Positions 8,451-16,151 of a stretch of DNA of 38,330 bases are shown piece after piece. The notes under the pieces were generated by a model. It saw only the letters and a program-made list of their open reading frames with translations, made no database searches and was not told where the DNA came from. A program made the position numbers and the translations under genes. Position 1 is the stretch's first letter. Every line of letters starts with the position of its first letter. The stretch is from Muribaculaceae bacterium (GTDB lineage: Bacteria > Bacteroidota > Bacteroidia > Bacteroidales > Muribaculaceae), in contig JAGASI010000065.1 in NCBI GenBank assembly GCA_017621845.1, positions 1 through 38,330 on the forward strand, read 5' to 3'.

Positions 8451-9089
8451 ATGGAACAAGACAAGACACAAACGCTCGACCAAGCCGCCGAGCAACTGAA
8501 GGCAGCTAAAGCCGCCCGCACAAAAAAAATCGCTATATGGTCATCAATCGGTGTGGCCGTAGTCGCCATCATTATCGGTTCAATATTCGCCATCCGCCAC
8601 TTTGGCTCTCAAAAGCAAGCCGAGGCAATAGGCATGGCCGACATCGAGCAGAATGACTCTATCCGTACAGCCATGTACAAGAAAATTGCCGATGATGGCA
8701 GTTACAAAGCCAACGAGCGCGCCCAGCTGATGACAGCCATCAAGCTTTACAACGACTCAAACTACAAAGAATGTCTCTCCTACCTCGAGAAACCATCGGT
8801 CTCGAGCGACATCATAGCTACCGGCATCAATTGTCTCAAAGGCGACTGCAATGTTAACCTCAACCAAATTGACGAGGCCATCAAATGCTATAAAAGTGCT
8901 CTTGACGAGGCTGACAACAACCCCGTGACAACCCCCTTTGTTCTCAACAAACTCGCTCAAGTTTACCACCACCAGAAAAACTATGCCGAGGAGTTTAACT
9001 GCTATGAACAGATTCGTCGCGACTATCCATCATTCATGTCTGATATAGAGAAATACTATCAACGCGCCAAAACTCTCGCCGGTAAGTAA
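8451..9089 (+). CDS. Membrane-anchored tetratricopeptide repeat protein
   Basis: A 212-residue protein with a cytoplasmic charged N-terminus, one transmembrane helix at about residues 27-48 (IAIWSSIGVAVVAIIIGSIFAI), and a C-terminal TPR-like domain. Recognisable helix pairs are LYNDSNYKECLSYLEK, LNQIDEAIKCYKSALDEA and YHHQKNYAEEFNCYEQIRRDYP. The shape recalls YfgM-type ancillary proteins in Gram-negatives, which chaperone envelope proteins near the Sec translocon. TPR proteins of this size are common in Bacteroidales. The specific partner is unknown. It appears to be a single-gene unit. Confidence 0.75.
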   Translation: MEQDKTQTLDQAAEQLKAAKAARTKKIAIWSSIGVAVVAIIIGSIFAIRHFGSQKQAEAIGMADIEQNDSIRTAMYKKIADDGSYKANERAQLMTAIKLYNDSNYKECLSYLEKPSVSSDIIATGINCLKGDCNVNLNQIDEAIKCYKSALDEADNNPVTTPFVLNKLAQVYHHQKNYAEEFNCYEQIRRDYPSFMSDIEKYYQRAKTLAGK

Positions 9090-9110
9090 ATCGATACCGA
9101 TACCTAAAAA

Positions 9111-9129
9111 TGACAAGTCGGACTTGTCA
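9111..9129. repeat. Short palindrome after the TPR gene
   Basis: tgacaagtc-g-gacttgtca, 9-bp perfect arms around one base. It lies 22 bp after the stop codon. No T run follows on the + strand. It shares an AAGTC...GACTT core with the larger palindrome at 9147. Confidence 0.8.
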
Positions 9130-9146
9130 GATAACTTATTAACTCC

Positions 9147-9185
9147 TTAAGTGATGCAAGTCCCGTCGGGACTTGCATCACTTAA
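9147..9185. repeat. 39-bp perfect palindrome before the MATE gene
   Basis: Arms of 19 bp (ttaagtgatgcaagtcccg at 9147-9165 and its complement at 9167-9185) meet at a single central base. A transcript would form a very stable hairpin ending 11 nt before the ATG at 9197. It could end the TPR transcript, hinder MATE translation, or be a dispersed palindromic repeat. Confidence 0.85.
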
Positions 9186-9196
9186 ATTATTATACA

Positions 9197-10615
9197 ATGA
9201 ACACCACTCCCTCCAACACATCCACATCCAAAACCAACGATTCCATACAGTGCAAACTCGCCGACCTTGAAACCATGTCGGTAGGTCGTCTGCTATGGCG
9301 ATACTCTCTGCCGGCTGTCACCGGCATGGTCGTGGTGTCATTATATAATGTAATAGACCGTATCTTTATCGGCCAGGGTGTAGGCCCAGAGGCCATCTCG
9401 GGACTAGCCATCACCTTTCCGGTGATGAATCTCGCCACAGCCTTTGGAGTCCTTATTGGAGCCGGCGCTTCGGCCCGCATCTCAATCATGTTAGGAGCCA
9501 AACGCCTTGATCGCGCCCAACTTATCCTCGGCAATGCCTTGACTCTTACCCTACTGATAGCCACAATCTATGTCTGTTGCTTCGGTATTTTTCTCAAGGA
9601 CATTCTTGTAGCCTTCGGCGCCTCGGCCCAAACTCTCCCCTATGCCTACGACTTCATGCTCTATCTGATACCGGGCCTGCTGTTAACCAACCTGACTTTC
9701 AGTTTCAACAATATACAGCGTGCCTCAGGATATCCACGACGAGCCATGATTACCATGCTGCTAAGCGCCTTAGCCAACCTTATACTTGCCCCCATTTTTA
9801 TATTCTGGCTTGATCTCGGCATCAAGGGCGCAGCCATAGCCACCGACCTGTCAATGTTAGGAGCCATGGTATTTGTGATGTTACACTTTGTAGACAAACG
9901 CTCGACCGTTCATTTCCGTCGCGGCACCTTCCACCTCGACCGCTCGGTAGTTGTAAGTATCATATCAATAGGCGCTGCCCCGGCTCTTGTCAATGCCGCC
10001 GCCTGCCTTATCAATTTTCTGATCAACGCCGAGCTGGTAAAACGCGGAGGAGACATGGCTGTCGGTGCCGCCGGTATATTCTCGACTGTGACCCAACTCG
10101 TGGTTATGGTAGTACTCGGTATATGCCAAGGCATGCAACCCATAGTTGGTTATAACTATGGAGCCGGGAAATTACATCGCCTCAAACACACCTATTGGCT
10201 GGCAGTCGGTGCCTCTACAGCACTATGTGTGCTGGGGTCAGCAGTTGGATTATTATTCCCCGGTCTTATTGCCCGCGTCTTCACCGTCGACACCGAGCTC
10301 ATTCAAGTCACCGCCAACGCGCTGTCCCATGCATTATTAGCCTTTAGCTTAGCAGGCTTTCAGATTGTATCAACCAATTTTTTCCAGAGCATCGGCCAAG
10401 TTGGCAAGTCCATCTTCCTGGGACTATCACGCCAGGTTATTTTCCTCATCCCCATGCTATTGACCCTTCCATCGCTCTGGGGCCTCAATGGCGTGTGGCT
10501 ATCATTCCCCATGAGCGACATATCAGCCACCGTTATCACCGCAATATTTATTATAGTTCAATTCCGAACCCTTGACCGAGCCAACAACGATAACAACATG
10601 ACAGCAAGACCATAA
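9197..10615 (+). CDS. MATE family efflux transporter, MepA-like
   Basis: A 472-residue multidrug/toxin exporter of the inner membrane with about twelve hydrophobic helices, in two similar halves as in MATE proteins. The opening SVGRLLWRYSLPAVTGMVVVSLYNVIDRIFIGQGVGPEAISGL is typical of the MepA/NorM branch, and the second half has GICQGMQPIVGYNYGAGK. The ATG at 9197 is preferred over an in-frame ATG at 9173, which lies inside the right arm of a 39-bp palindrome. Substrates cannot be read from sequence. There is no close partner gene; a promoter for it was not found, so read-through from the TPR gene is possible. Confidence 0.85.
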   Translation: MNTTPSNTSTSKTNDSIQCKLADLETMSVGRLLWRYSLPAVTGMVVVSLYNVIDRIFIGQGVGPEAISGLAITFPVMNLATAFGVLIGAGASARISIMLGAKRLDRAQLILGNALTLTLLIATIYVCCFGIFLKDILVAFGASAQTLPYAYDFMLYLIPGLLLTNLTFSFNNIQRASGYPRRAMITMLLSALANLILAPIFIFWLDLGIKGAAIATDLSMLGAMVFVMLHFVDKRSTVHFRRGTFHLDRSVVVSIISIGAAPALVNAAACLINFLINAELVKRGGDMAVGAAGIFSTVTQLVVMVVLGICQGMQPIVGYNYGAGKLHRLKHTYWLAVGASTALCVLGSAVGLLFPGLIARVFTVDTELIQVTANALSHALLAFSLAGFQIVSTNFFQSIGQVGKSIFLGLSRQVIFLIPMLLTLPSLWGLNGVWLSFPMSDISATVITAIFIIVQFRTLDRANNDNNMTARP

Positions 10616-10679
10616 CAAAAACTCCAACCAATGCCGACGGCCACAGACTGTTAAAAAATCAATGTCTGTGTTAATAAAA

Positions 10680-10711
10680 TTTGCACACATCAACACCATT
10701 GATTAACTTTG
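10680..10711 (+). promoter_or_regulatory. Strong Bacteroidetes promoter of the TonB-receptor leader
   Basis: TTTG at 10680-10683, exactly 20 bp, then TAACTTTG at 10704-10711. This is the best promoter match in the window. Transcription should start about 10717, nearly 300 nt before the receptor gene. Confidence 0.75.
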
Positions 10712-10738
10712 TAGTGTTAATTCAACTTTAGCCTTATT

Positions 10739-10831
10739 ATGTACACCAACGGCATTTCACAAGGTTTAGCCTCCAATAATGATGATAGCTATAAGCGATT
10801 ATCAACTTTACATATAATCATAAACCACTGA
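10739..10831 (+). CDS. Possible 30-codon leader peptide
   Basis: A small ATG-started frame (MYTNGISQGLAS...HIIINH) begins about 22 nt after the predicted transcription start. Its TGA (10829-10831) falls on the first bases of a terminator stem. The arrangement resembles a leader peptide whose translation could affect termination before the TonB receptor, though no single-amino-acid codon run is present. It may equally be a chance frame in a small RNA. Confidence 0.35.
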   Translation: MYTNGISQGLASNNDDSYKRLSTLHIIINH

Positions 10832-10868
10832 CGACATAGAGAACCACATCCCTCTGTGCCGTCTTTTT
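10830..10868 (+). terminator. Intrinsic terminator upstream of the TonB receptor
   Basis: gacgacatagag at 10830-10841 pairs with ctctgtgccgtc at 10852-10863 (one mismatch, one G-U), followed by TTTTT. It lies between the promoter at 10680 and the receptor gene at 11014, so it should attenuate that operon. The rest of the 10616-11013 gap, about 145 bp after the terminator, shows no further TAnnTTTG element. Confidence 0.65.
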
Positions 10869-11013
10869 ATTTCCGGACGACTATGCCACCATACAAGATC
10901 ATCCATCACTAACGCCGTCACTGTCATACACTTACACTGCCTCACTCCCCCTATTAATACCACCTTGACAAATCAATCACATTTTATTTATACACTAATC
11001 CCGTTATCAACTA

Positions 11014-13749
11014 ATGAGAAAACTAATTTCAATTTTCATGATGATGTTGCTGGCCTCGAGCATGTCTCTGATGGCACAGAACGCCATGAAAAGCCACGGA
11101 ACGGTAGTTGACGAAGAAGGCGAGCCCATCATCGGCGCGTCCATCCTCACCAACACCGGCAAGGCTCTCGGCACCACTGATGTCGACGGCACTTTCTCTG
11201 TCAACGTCCCCCAAGGCGTTAAGTACATGACCATCAGCTTTGTTGGCTATAAGGCAAAAGAAGTCAACCCTCAAGCTCAGTGTGGCACCATCAAGCTCTA
11301 CCCCTCTACCGAGATGCTCAATGACGTGGTAGTCACCCAATCATTGGCCAAGACCCGTAAAACCCCTGTGGCACTGTCCCAGATTAATGCCGGCGACATT
11401 GAGCTCAAGCTCGGCACCCAGGAGCTTCCCGAGGTTCTCAAAACCACTCCCGGTGTATGGGCTACCAAAGACGGTGGCGGTTTTGGCGACGCCAAGATTA
11501 ACATGCGTGGTTTCCAGAGCGCCAACGTTGCCGTTCTCATCAACGGTATACCTATCAACGACATGGAATGGGGAGGCGTATACTGGTCCAACTGGGCAGG
11601 CTTAAGCGACGTCGCATCGAATATCCAGACCCAACGCGGTCTTGGCGCCGCTGTCCTGTCAGCACCCTCTATAGGTGGTACAATCAACATCACCACACGT
11701 TCACTCGATGCCGAGAAAGGCGGTTCGATATGGTATGGCTTCGGCAACGATGGCATGAACAATATCGGCTTGAAAGTCTCCACCGGCCTGATGAAAAACG
11801 GCTGGGCCATCACCGTGCTCGGTTCTCGTAAGTGGGGCGACGGATATATTCAAGGCACATGGTTCAACTCCTACAACTACTTCATCAACGTTTCCAAGCG
11901 CATCAACGACCGTCACCAACTCTCGCTGACTGCTTTCGGTGCACCTCAGAAACACAACAAACGTTCATCCCAAGACGGCCTGACAATCATGGAATATCAG
12001 ACCAATGCCCGTCGTTGGATGGATGGTAAAAGTCCTTACAGGTATAACCCTACCTATGGCTTTGACAACCAGGGTCAGGTACGCTCTTCCAACCTCAACT
12101 CCTACCACAAACCCCAGATTTCACTCGCCCACATCTGGCAGATCAACCATAAGTCATCACTCTCCACCACCGCCTACGTCTCTATCGCCTCAGGTGGCGG
12201 TTACAGCGGCCAGGGTCGCGGTACATATAAAGGTGTGAGCCTCAGCAACTCCTCTTGGTATGGAGCAACTAATGGCGTGCCCAACACCCTGTTCCGCCAT
12301 GCTGACGGCACATTTGCCTACGACGAAATCCAGGAAATGAACATGGCCTCAACCACCGGTTCCAACATGGTAATGTCTCAGAGCAACAACTCCCACGAGT
12401 GGTATGGATTGGTCTCTACCTATACCAACAAATTCTTTGACGAAAAACTCGCCTTCACCGCCGGTATCGACCTGCGCTACTATGTCGGTCACCACAACAA
12501 CAAGATTATCGACCTATACAACGGTGAATACTTCATGGATGACTCCTCACGTAAGAATGTCAAGGTCGAGAACAACTACCTCGCCGCCGACCCCAACTGG
12601 AAATACGAGAAACTCGGTGTCGGTGACGTTGTCTACCGCGACTATGACGGTCACACCAACCAGGAAGGTGCCTATGTCCAAGGTGAATACTCAATGTTGA
12701 ACAACCGATTGACATTTGTCCTATCGGGTTCACTGGCCAACACCGGCTACCAACGTGTCGACCACTTCTACTATGACAAAGAGCACTCTAAATCCAAGAC
12801 ATACAACTTCCTTGGCGGTACAGCCAAATTTGGTGTAAACTACAACATCGACCGCCGCAACAACGTCTATGGCAACGTGGGCTACATCTCACGTGCACCG
12901 TTCTTCTCCCAGGGCGTGTTCCTGTCATCGTCCGTATCCAACGCTGCCAACCCCGATCCCCTCAACGAGAAAGTATTCTCGGCCGAGCTCGGTTATGGCT
13001 ACTCTTCACCCGTATTCTCGGCTATCGTCAATGCCTACTACACCAAGTGGCTTGACAAGACAACCACACGCTCGGGCAACATCGAGGTCGGCGAACATGC
13101 CGGTGACCGTTACTACATGAACATGTCGGGTGTTGACGCTCGTCACATGGGTATCGAGGTCAACTTTACATACGTTCCCGCCCGTTGGGTAGAATTCAGC
13201 GGTATGCTCTCACTGGGCAACTATGAGTGGGCCTCCAACTCAGTAGGTTATTTCTACAACCAGCTTGGCCAACCGCTCAAGAACCTCGCCGGAGACATCG
13301 CCTCGGGTATCCTCGCCGAAGACCACGCCCACGCTACCCTCATGCAGAAAGGTATCAAAGTCGGTGGCTCAGCCCAGACCACAGCCGCTATCGGCGTACA
13401 ATTCCGCCCCTTCAAGGGTTTCCGCATCGGTGCCGACTGGACCGTAGCCGACCGCAACTATTCGGACTATACCATCAGTTCTTCACAATACACCCCCAAC
13501 GGCGAAGTCAATGTTGCCGATCCCTGGCGTATTCCCTGGGGTCAACAACTCGACCTCAATGCCTCTTACCGATTCAAAATCGGTGGTGTTGATGCTACTC
13601 TCTCGGGCAACGTTCACAACCTCTTCAACTACAACTATGTCATGGACGCCTACACCAACGCCTCAGAAACAGGCACATGGGAAAATGCCTTCCGCGTGTT
13701 CTACAGCTTTGGCCGCACATACTCCATGAAACTTCGTGTTAACTTCTAA
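11014..13749 (+). CDS. TonB-dependent outer-membrane receptor
   Basis: A 911-residue TonB-dependent transporter. The signal peptide ends near MAQ (residue 22). A carboxypeptidase-regulatory-like domain follows (about 27-95, HGTVVDEEGEPIIGASI...TDVDGTFSV). Then comes the plug (about 105-230, with INMRGFQSANVAVLINGIPINDMEWGG and GGTINI), and the rest is a beta-barrel ending in the aromatic terminus MKLRVNF. The N-terminal domain is of SusC type, but the protein is shorter than typical SusC (about 1000) and its partner is not SusD. It is followed after 15 nt by a surface lipoprotein, which probably acts as its substrate-capturing lid. The leader holds a promoter, a small ORF and a terminator, so expression is likely attenuated. 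Substrate unknown. Confidence 0.9.
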   Translation: MRKLISIFMMMLLASSMSLMAQNAMKSHGTVVDEEGEPIIGASILTNTGKALGTTDVDGTFSVNVPQGVKYMTISFVGYKAKEVNPQAQCGTIKLYPSTEMLNDVVVTQSLAKTRKTPVALSQINAGDIELKLGTQELPEVLKTTPGVWATKDGGGFGDAKINMRGFQSANVAVLINGIPINDMEWGGVYWSNWAGLSDVASNIQTQRGLGAAVLSAPSIGGTINITTRSLDAEKGGSIWYGFGNDGMNNIGLKVSTGLMKNGWAITVLGSRKWGDGYIQGTWFNSYNYFINVSKRINDRHQLSLTAFGAPQKHNKRSSQDGLTIMEYQTNARRWMDGKSPYRYNPTYGFDNQGQVRSSNLNSYHKPQISLAHIWQINHKSSLSTTAYVSIASGGGYSGQGRGTYKGVSLSNSSWYGATNGVPNTLFRHADGTFAYDEIQEMNMASTTGSNMVMSQSNNSHEWYGLVSTYTNKFFDEKLAFTAGIDLRYYVGHHNNKIIDLYNGEYFMDDSSRKNVKVENNYLAADPNWKYEKLGVGDVVYRDYDGHTNQEGAYVQGEYSMLNNRLTFVLSGSLANTGYQRVDHFYYDKEHSKSKTYNFLGGTAKFGVNYNIDRRNNVYGNVGYISRAPFFSQGVFLSSSVSNAANPDPLNEKVFSAELGYGYSSPVFSAIVNAYYTKWLDKTTTRSGNIEVGEHAGDRYYMNMSGVDARHMGIEVNFTYVPARWVEFSGMLSLGNYEWASNSVGYFYNQLGQPLKNLAGDIASGILAEDHAHATLMQKGIKVGGSAQTTAAIGVQFRPFKGFRIGADWTVADRNYSDYTISSSQYTPNGEVNVADPWRIPWGQQLDLNASYRFKIGGVDATLSGNVHNLFNYNYVMDAYTNASETGTWENAFRVFYSFGRTYSMKLRVNF

Positions 13750-13764
13750 TCACAGACAACTATA

Positions 13765-15837
13765 ATGAAAACAAAAATATATATCAGCTCACTCGTGGCC
13801 ATGGCCATGGCGGTGTCAATGTCATCATGTGACGACAACGCCTGGAACAACCACCTCGACGGATTTGAAGAGGAGAACGACAAGCCCATCAGCAACGTCC
13901 AGACCCTCGAGTACACCCTCACCGACGCTGACTATGCCGCCATCGCATCCAACGCCACCAACAAGGCTCTCGCCGGTGATGAGCTCAAGGCCGCTCTTGC
14001 TTCGGTAGGCACCCGTCACGCATTCTCAGAAGAAATCCCCGCCGCTCAGTATGTCCCGGCTTTCCTGGCTTCAACATCATTCCCCTACTTTACAGCCACC
14101 GACGGCTCGTCAGTCAAATTAACCTATAACATCTCTACCGGTGTCCCCGCTGAGGTCAAGGCCGCTGCCAACGCCCAGACATACACTATCACCGAGGATG
14201 ACTATCAGGACTATGTATGGGGTAGCACCGAAGACTACATCGACGCCTTTGCCCCTTCCAAAAACCCCGGTCGTATACTTCCTGGCATCCTTGCCGAAAG
14301 CTGTACCCCCGAGGATGGAGAATACCTCGTTGTTTCTTACAAGGTTTCAAACCAAGAACCTGTATTCGGCAACGTCTCAGGCGGCGATGACAAGCCCACA
14401 TGGGAGCCGTCAGACGTTATCGCCTCGGTAGCCCTCAACGACAACGTCGAGGTTAAAGCTGTCGTTACAGGCATATGCGCCCAAGGATACATCATCACTG
14501 ACAAGTCAGGCTCGATACTCGTGTACATGGGTTCATCTTTTGACGCTTCATCAGTAGCCATCGGCCAGCAAGTCGAGATAGCCGGCACCATCGGCGCTTA
14601 CAACAAGGGCTTCCAGATTACCGGCTCATCGGCCACTGTCAACGTGATAGGCCAACAGACCGTTACCTATCCGGCCGCCAAGGTCATGACAGGCGCTGAC
14701 CTCGACCAAGCAATCACCCGCACCGACAACGCAATTGCCCAATATGTCAAGATTACCGGTAAAGCTGTAGTTACCGAGCGCAACATAAACATTCTCGTTG
14801 ACGGAGCCACTACCGCCCAAGGTAGCGTATACCAAGGTACCGCCGCCCAGAAGGCCACTTTCGTTGACGGCGAGACATATACCGTCGAGGGCTACTTCAT
14901 AGCTATCGCCGGTGGTCGCTACTTCAATATGGTCGTCACATCGGTCAATGGCAAAGCTGTCGCCAACGCTCCCAAGCGCCACGCCGCTGCCGTCGAAGTC
15001 CCCACCGAGGCTGTCAATGCTGTTTACCACTGGGATGCAGCAAACAAACGTTGGTCGGCACCTGCCAACTTTATAGTCCTCAACCCGGCCGACTACACTG
15101 CTATGGGCCAGCAATACCAAAACCTCACCAAGCCCGGACTATACCTCCCCACATATCTTAAAAACAAATATCCCTATGCCCAGGCCGAAGATGTCAAGAA
15201 CGTCATGTACCTCTACTATGACTCTTCAGCCAAGACAACATTCTACCTCTGTGACCAATATAAATTTGATGGCGCAGAATGGAAGCTCAATGACGGCATC
15301 ACTACCGAGACCAACCAATTTGTTCGCACCGGCGGAAAATGGATGTATGACCCATGTGTCACCATCACTCTCCCGGCAGGACGCAACCAGGAACTGTCCA
15401 TGATATACTTCCAGGCTTGTGTCGACTGGGTATTTGAGAACATATGCAAGCCTCTTGGTGACACCGATATCAAGTCAGGCAAATTCTATATCTCATCTTA
15501 TGGCAACAACGAGTACTACTCAGGTACATCGGCCTACCAAGGCAATGTCGACCTGCGTCCCTCAGCTGCCCGCGGTCAATATCCCGCCGAATATGAGTCA
15601 ATGTCCGACGACGAGATTGTCGCTCTCGAGAAAAAACGCTTCATGAACGAGGTAATGCCCGGTGCCCTGGGCAAACTCCACCCCGATGCCAAACCGGTTG
15701 AAGGAGTTGACGTAATCTACACCATCAACTTCTCGGTATACACCGGTACCACTACCGCCTATACCGCACGCTTCCGCGTCACCGCCCCGGGCAAGTTTGA
15801 GCCCATCGACTGCACCTGGGACACCCCCTCCAAATAA
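13765..15837 (+). CDS. Surface lipoprotein with tandem OB-fold-like domains
   Basis: A 690-residue lipoprotein with lipobox SMSS-C22. The acidic residues right after the Cys (CDDN) resemble the Bacteroidetes surface-export signal. Residues about 215-395 look like two consecutive OB-folds (VEVKAVVTGICAQGYIITDKSGSI..., then YVKITGKAVVTERNINILVDG...), similar to DUF5689/YhcR-type domains. The flanking parts are not recognised; a C-terminal region (about 410-690) has YHWDAANKRWSAP and CVDWVFENICKPLG. It is 15 nt behind the TonB receptor and ends at a strong terminator, so the two form one operon. OB-folds often bind nucleic acids or sugars, so a scavenging role is plausible, but the ligand is unknown. 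Confidence 0.7.
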   Translation: MKTKIYISSLVAMAMAVSMSSCDDNAWNNHLDGFEEENDKPISNVQTLEYTLTDADYAAIASNATNKALAGDELKAALASVGTRHAFSEEIPAAQYVPAFLASTSFPYFTATDGSSVKLTYNISTGVPAEVKAAANAQTYTITEDDYQDYVWGSTEDYIDAFAPSKNPGRILPGILAESCTPEDGEYLVVSYKVSNQEPVFGNVSGGDDKPTWEPSDVIASVALNDNVEVKAVVTGICAQGYIITDKSGSILVYMGSSFDASSVAIGQQVEIAGTIGAYNKGFQITGSSATVNVIGQQTVTYPAAKVMTGADLDQAITRTDNAIAQYVKITGKAVVTERNINILVDGATTAQGSVYQGTAAQKATFVDGETYTVEGYFIAIAGGRYFNMVVTSVNGKAVANAPKRHAAAVEVPTEAVNAVYHWDAANKRWSAPANFIVLNPADYTAMGQQYQNLTKPGLYLPTYLKNKYPYAQAEDVKNVMYLYYDSSAKTTFYLCDQYKFDGAEWKLNDGITTETNQFVRTGGKWMYDPCVTITLPAGRNQELSMIYFQACVDWVFENICKPLGDTDIKSGKFYISSYGNNEYYSGTSAYQGNVDLRPSAARGQYPAEYESMSDDEIVALEKKRFMNEVMPGALGKLHPDAKPVEGVDVIYTINFSVYTGTTTAYTARFRVTAPGKFEPIDCTWDTPSK

Positions 15838-15864
15838 AGCTGACTAACACTCTATAAGACCCGC

Positions 15865-15899
15865 GCGGGGCGTCATCTTGATGGTGGCGCCCCGCTTTT
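15865..15899 (+). terminator. Terminator of the TonB receptor operon
   Basis: gcggggcg (15865-15872) pairs perfectly with cgccccgc (15888-15895), followed by TTTT. Confidence 0.8.
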
Positions 15900-16047
15900 A
15901 TGTAATATATTGATTTTCAGTGGCTAACACACGTCTTTATACTCATTAGTGATATTAGTGATTAGGATTGCTTCCACAGCAATTCCCAATAATTCACAAA
16001 TAATATATTATAAAATTCTAAAGCCCAATATTTAAGATATTTTTTAT

Positions 16048-16055
16048 TAAATTTG
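16048..16055 (+). promoter_or_regulatory. -7 element upstream of the 16152 lipoprotein gene
   Basis: TAAATTTG fits TAnnTTTG; no clear -33 is visible. If used, transcription starts about 16062, so the tandem repeats that follow are transcribed. The 15838-16151 gap otherwise contains only the preceding terminator and AT-rich sequence. Confidence 0.45.
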
Positions 16056-16068
16056 TGCAAAATTTATT

Positions 16069-16141
16069 AACCAATCCTTTATAAACACCACTTTATTAAA
16101 CATCCTTTTAGTAAACATCCTTTTAGTAAACAACCTTTATT
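16069..16141 (+). repeat. Five 14-15 bp tandem repeats in the 5' leader
   Basis: Units start at 16069, 16083, 16098, 16113 and 16128. The third and fourth are identical (aaacatccttttagt). The others are variants such as aaacaccactttatt and aaacaacctttatt. The array ends 10 nt before the ATG of the lipoprotein gene. Confidence 0.75.
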
Positions 16142-16151
16142 AACTGTTTTT

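Noticed and set aside
9173..9196. An earlier in-frame ATG for the MATE transporter
   Set aside because: It lies inside the arm of a 39-bp palindrome and the added residues are not family-like.
10961..10994. An E. coli-like ttgaca...ttatac pair before the TonB receptor
   Set aside because: Bacteroidetes use a different promoter consensus, and the sequence is likely chance AT-rich similarity.
12893..13522. Long alternative frames on both strands within the TonB receptor gene
   Set aside because: They overlap a barrel-coding frame with clear family motifs and encode low-complexity Thr/Pro/Arg sequence.
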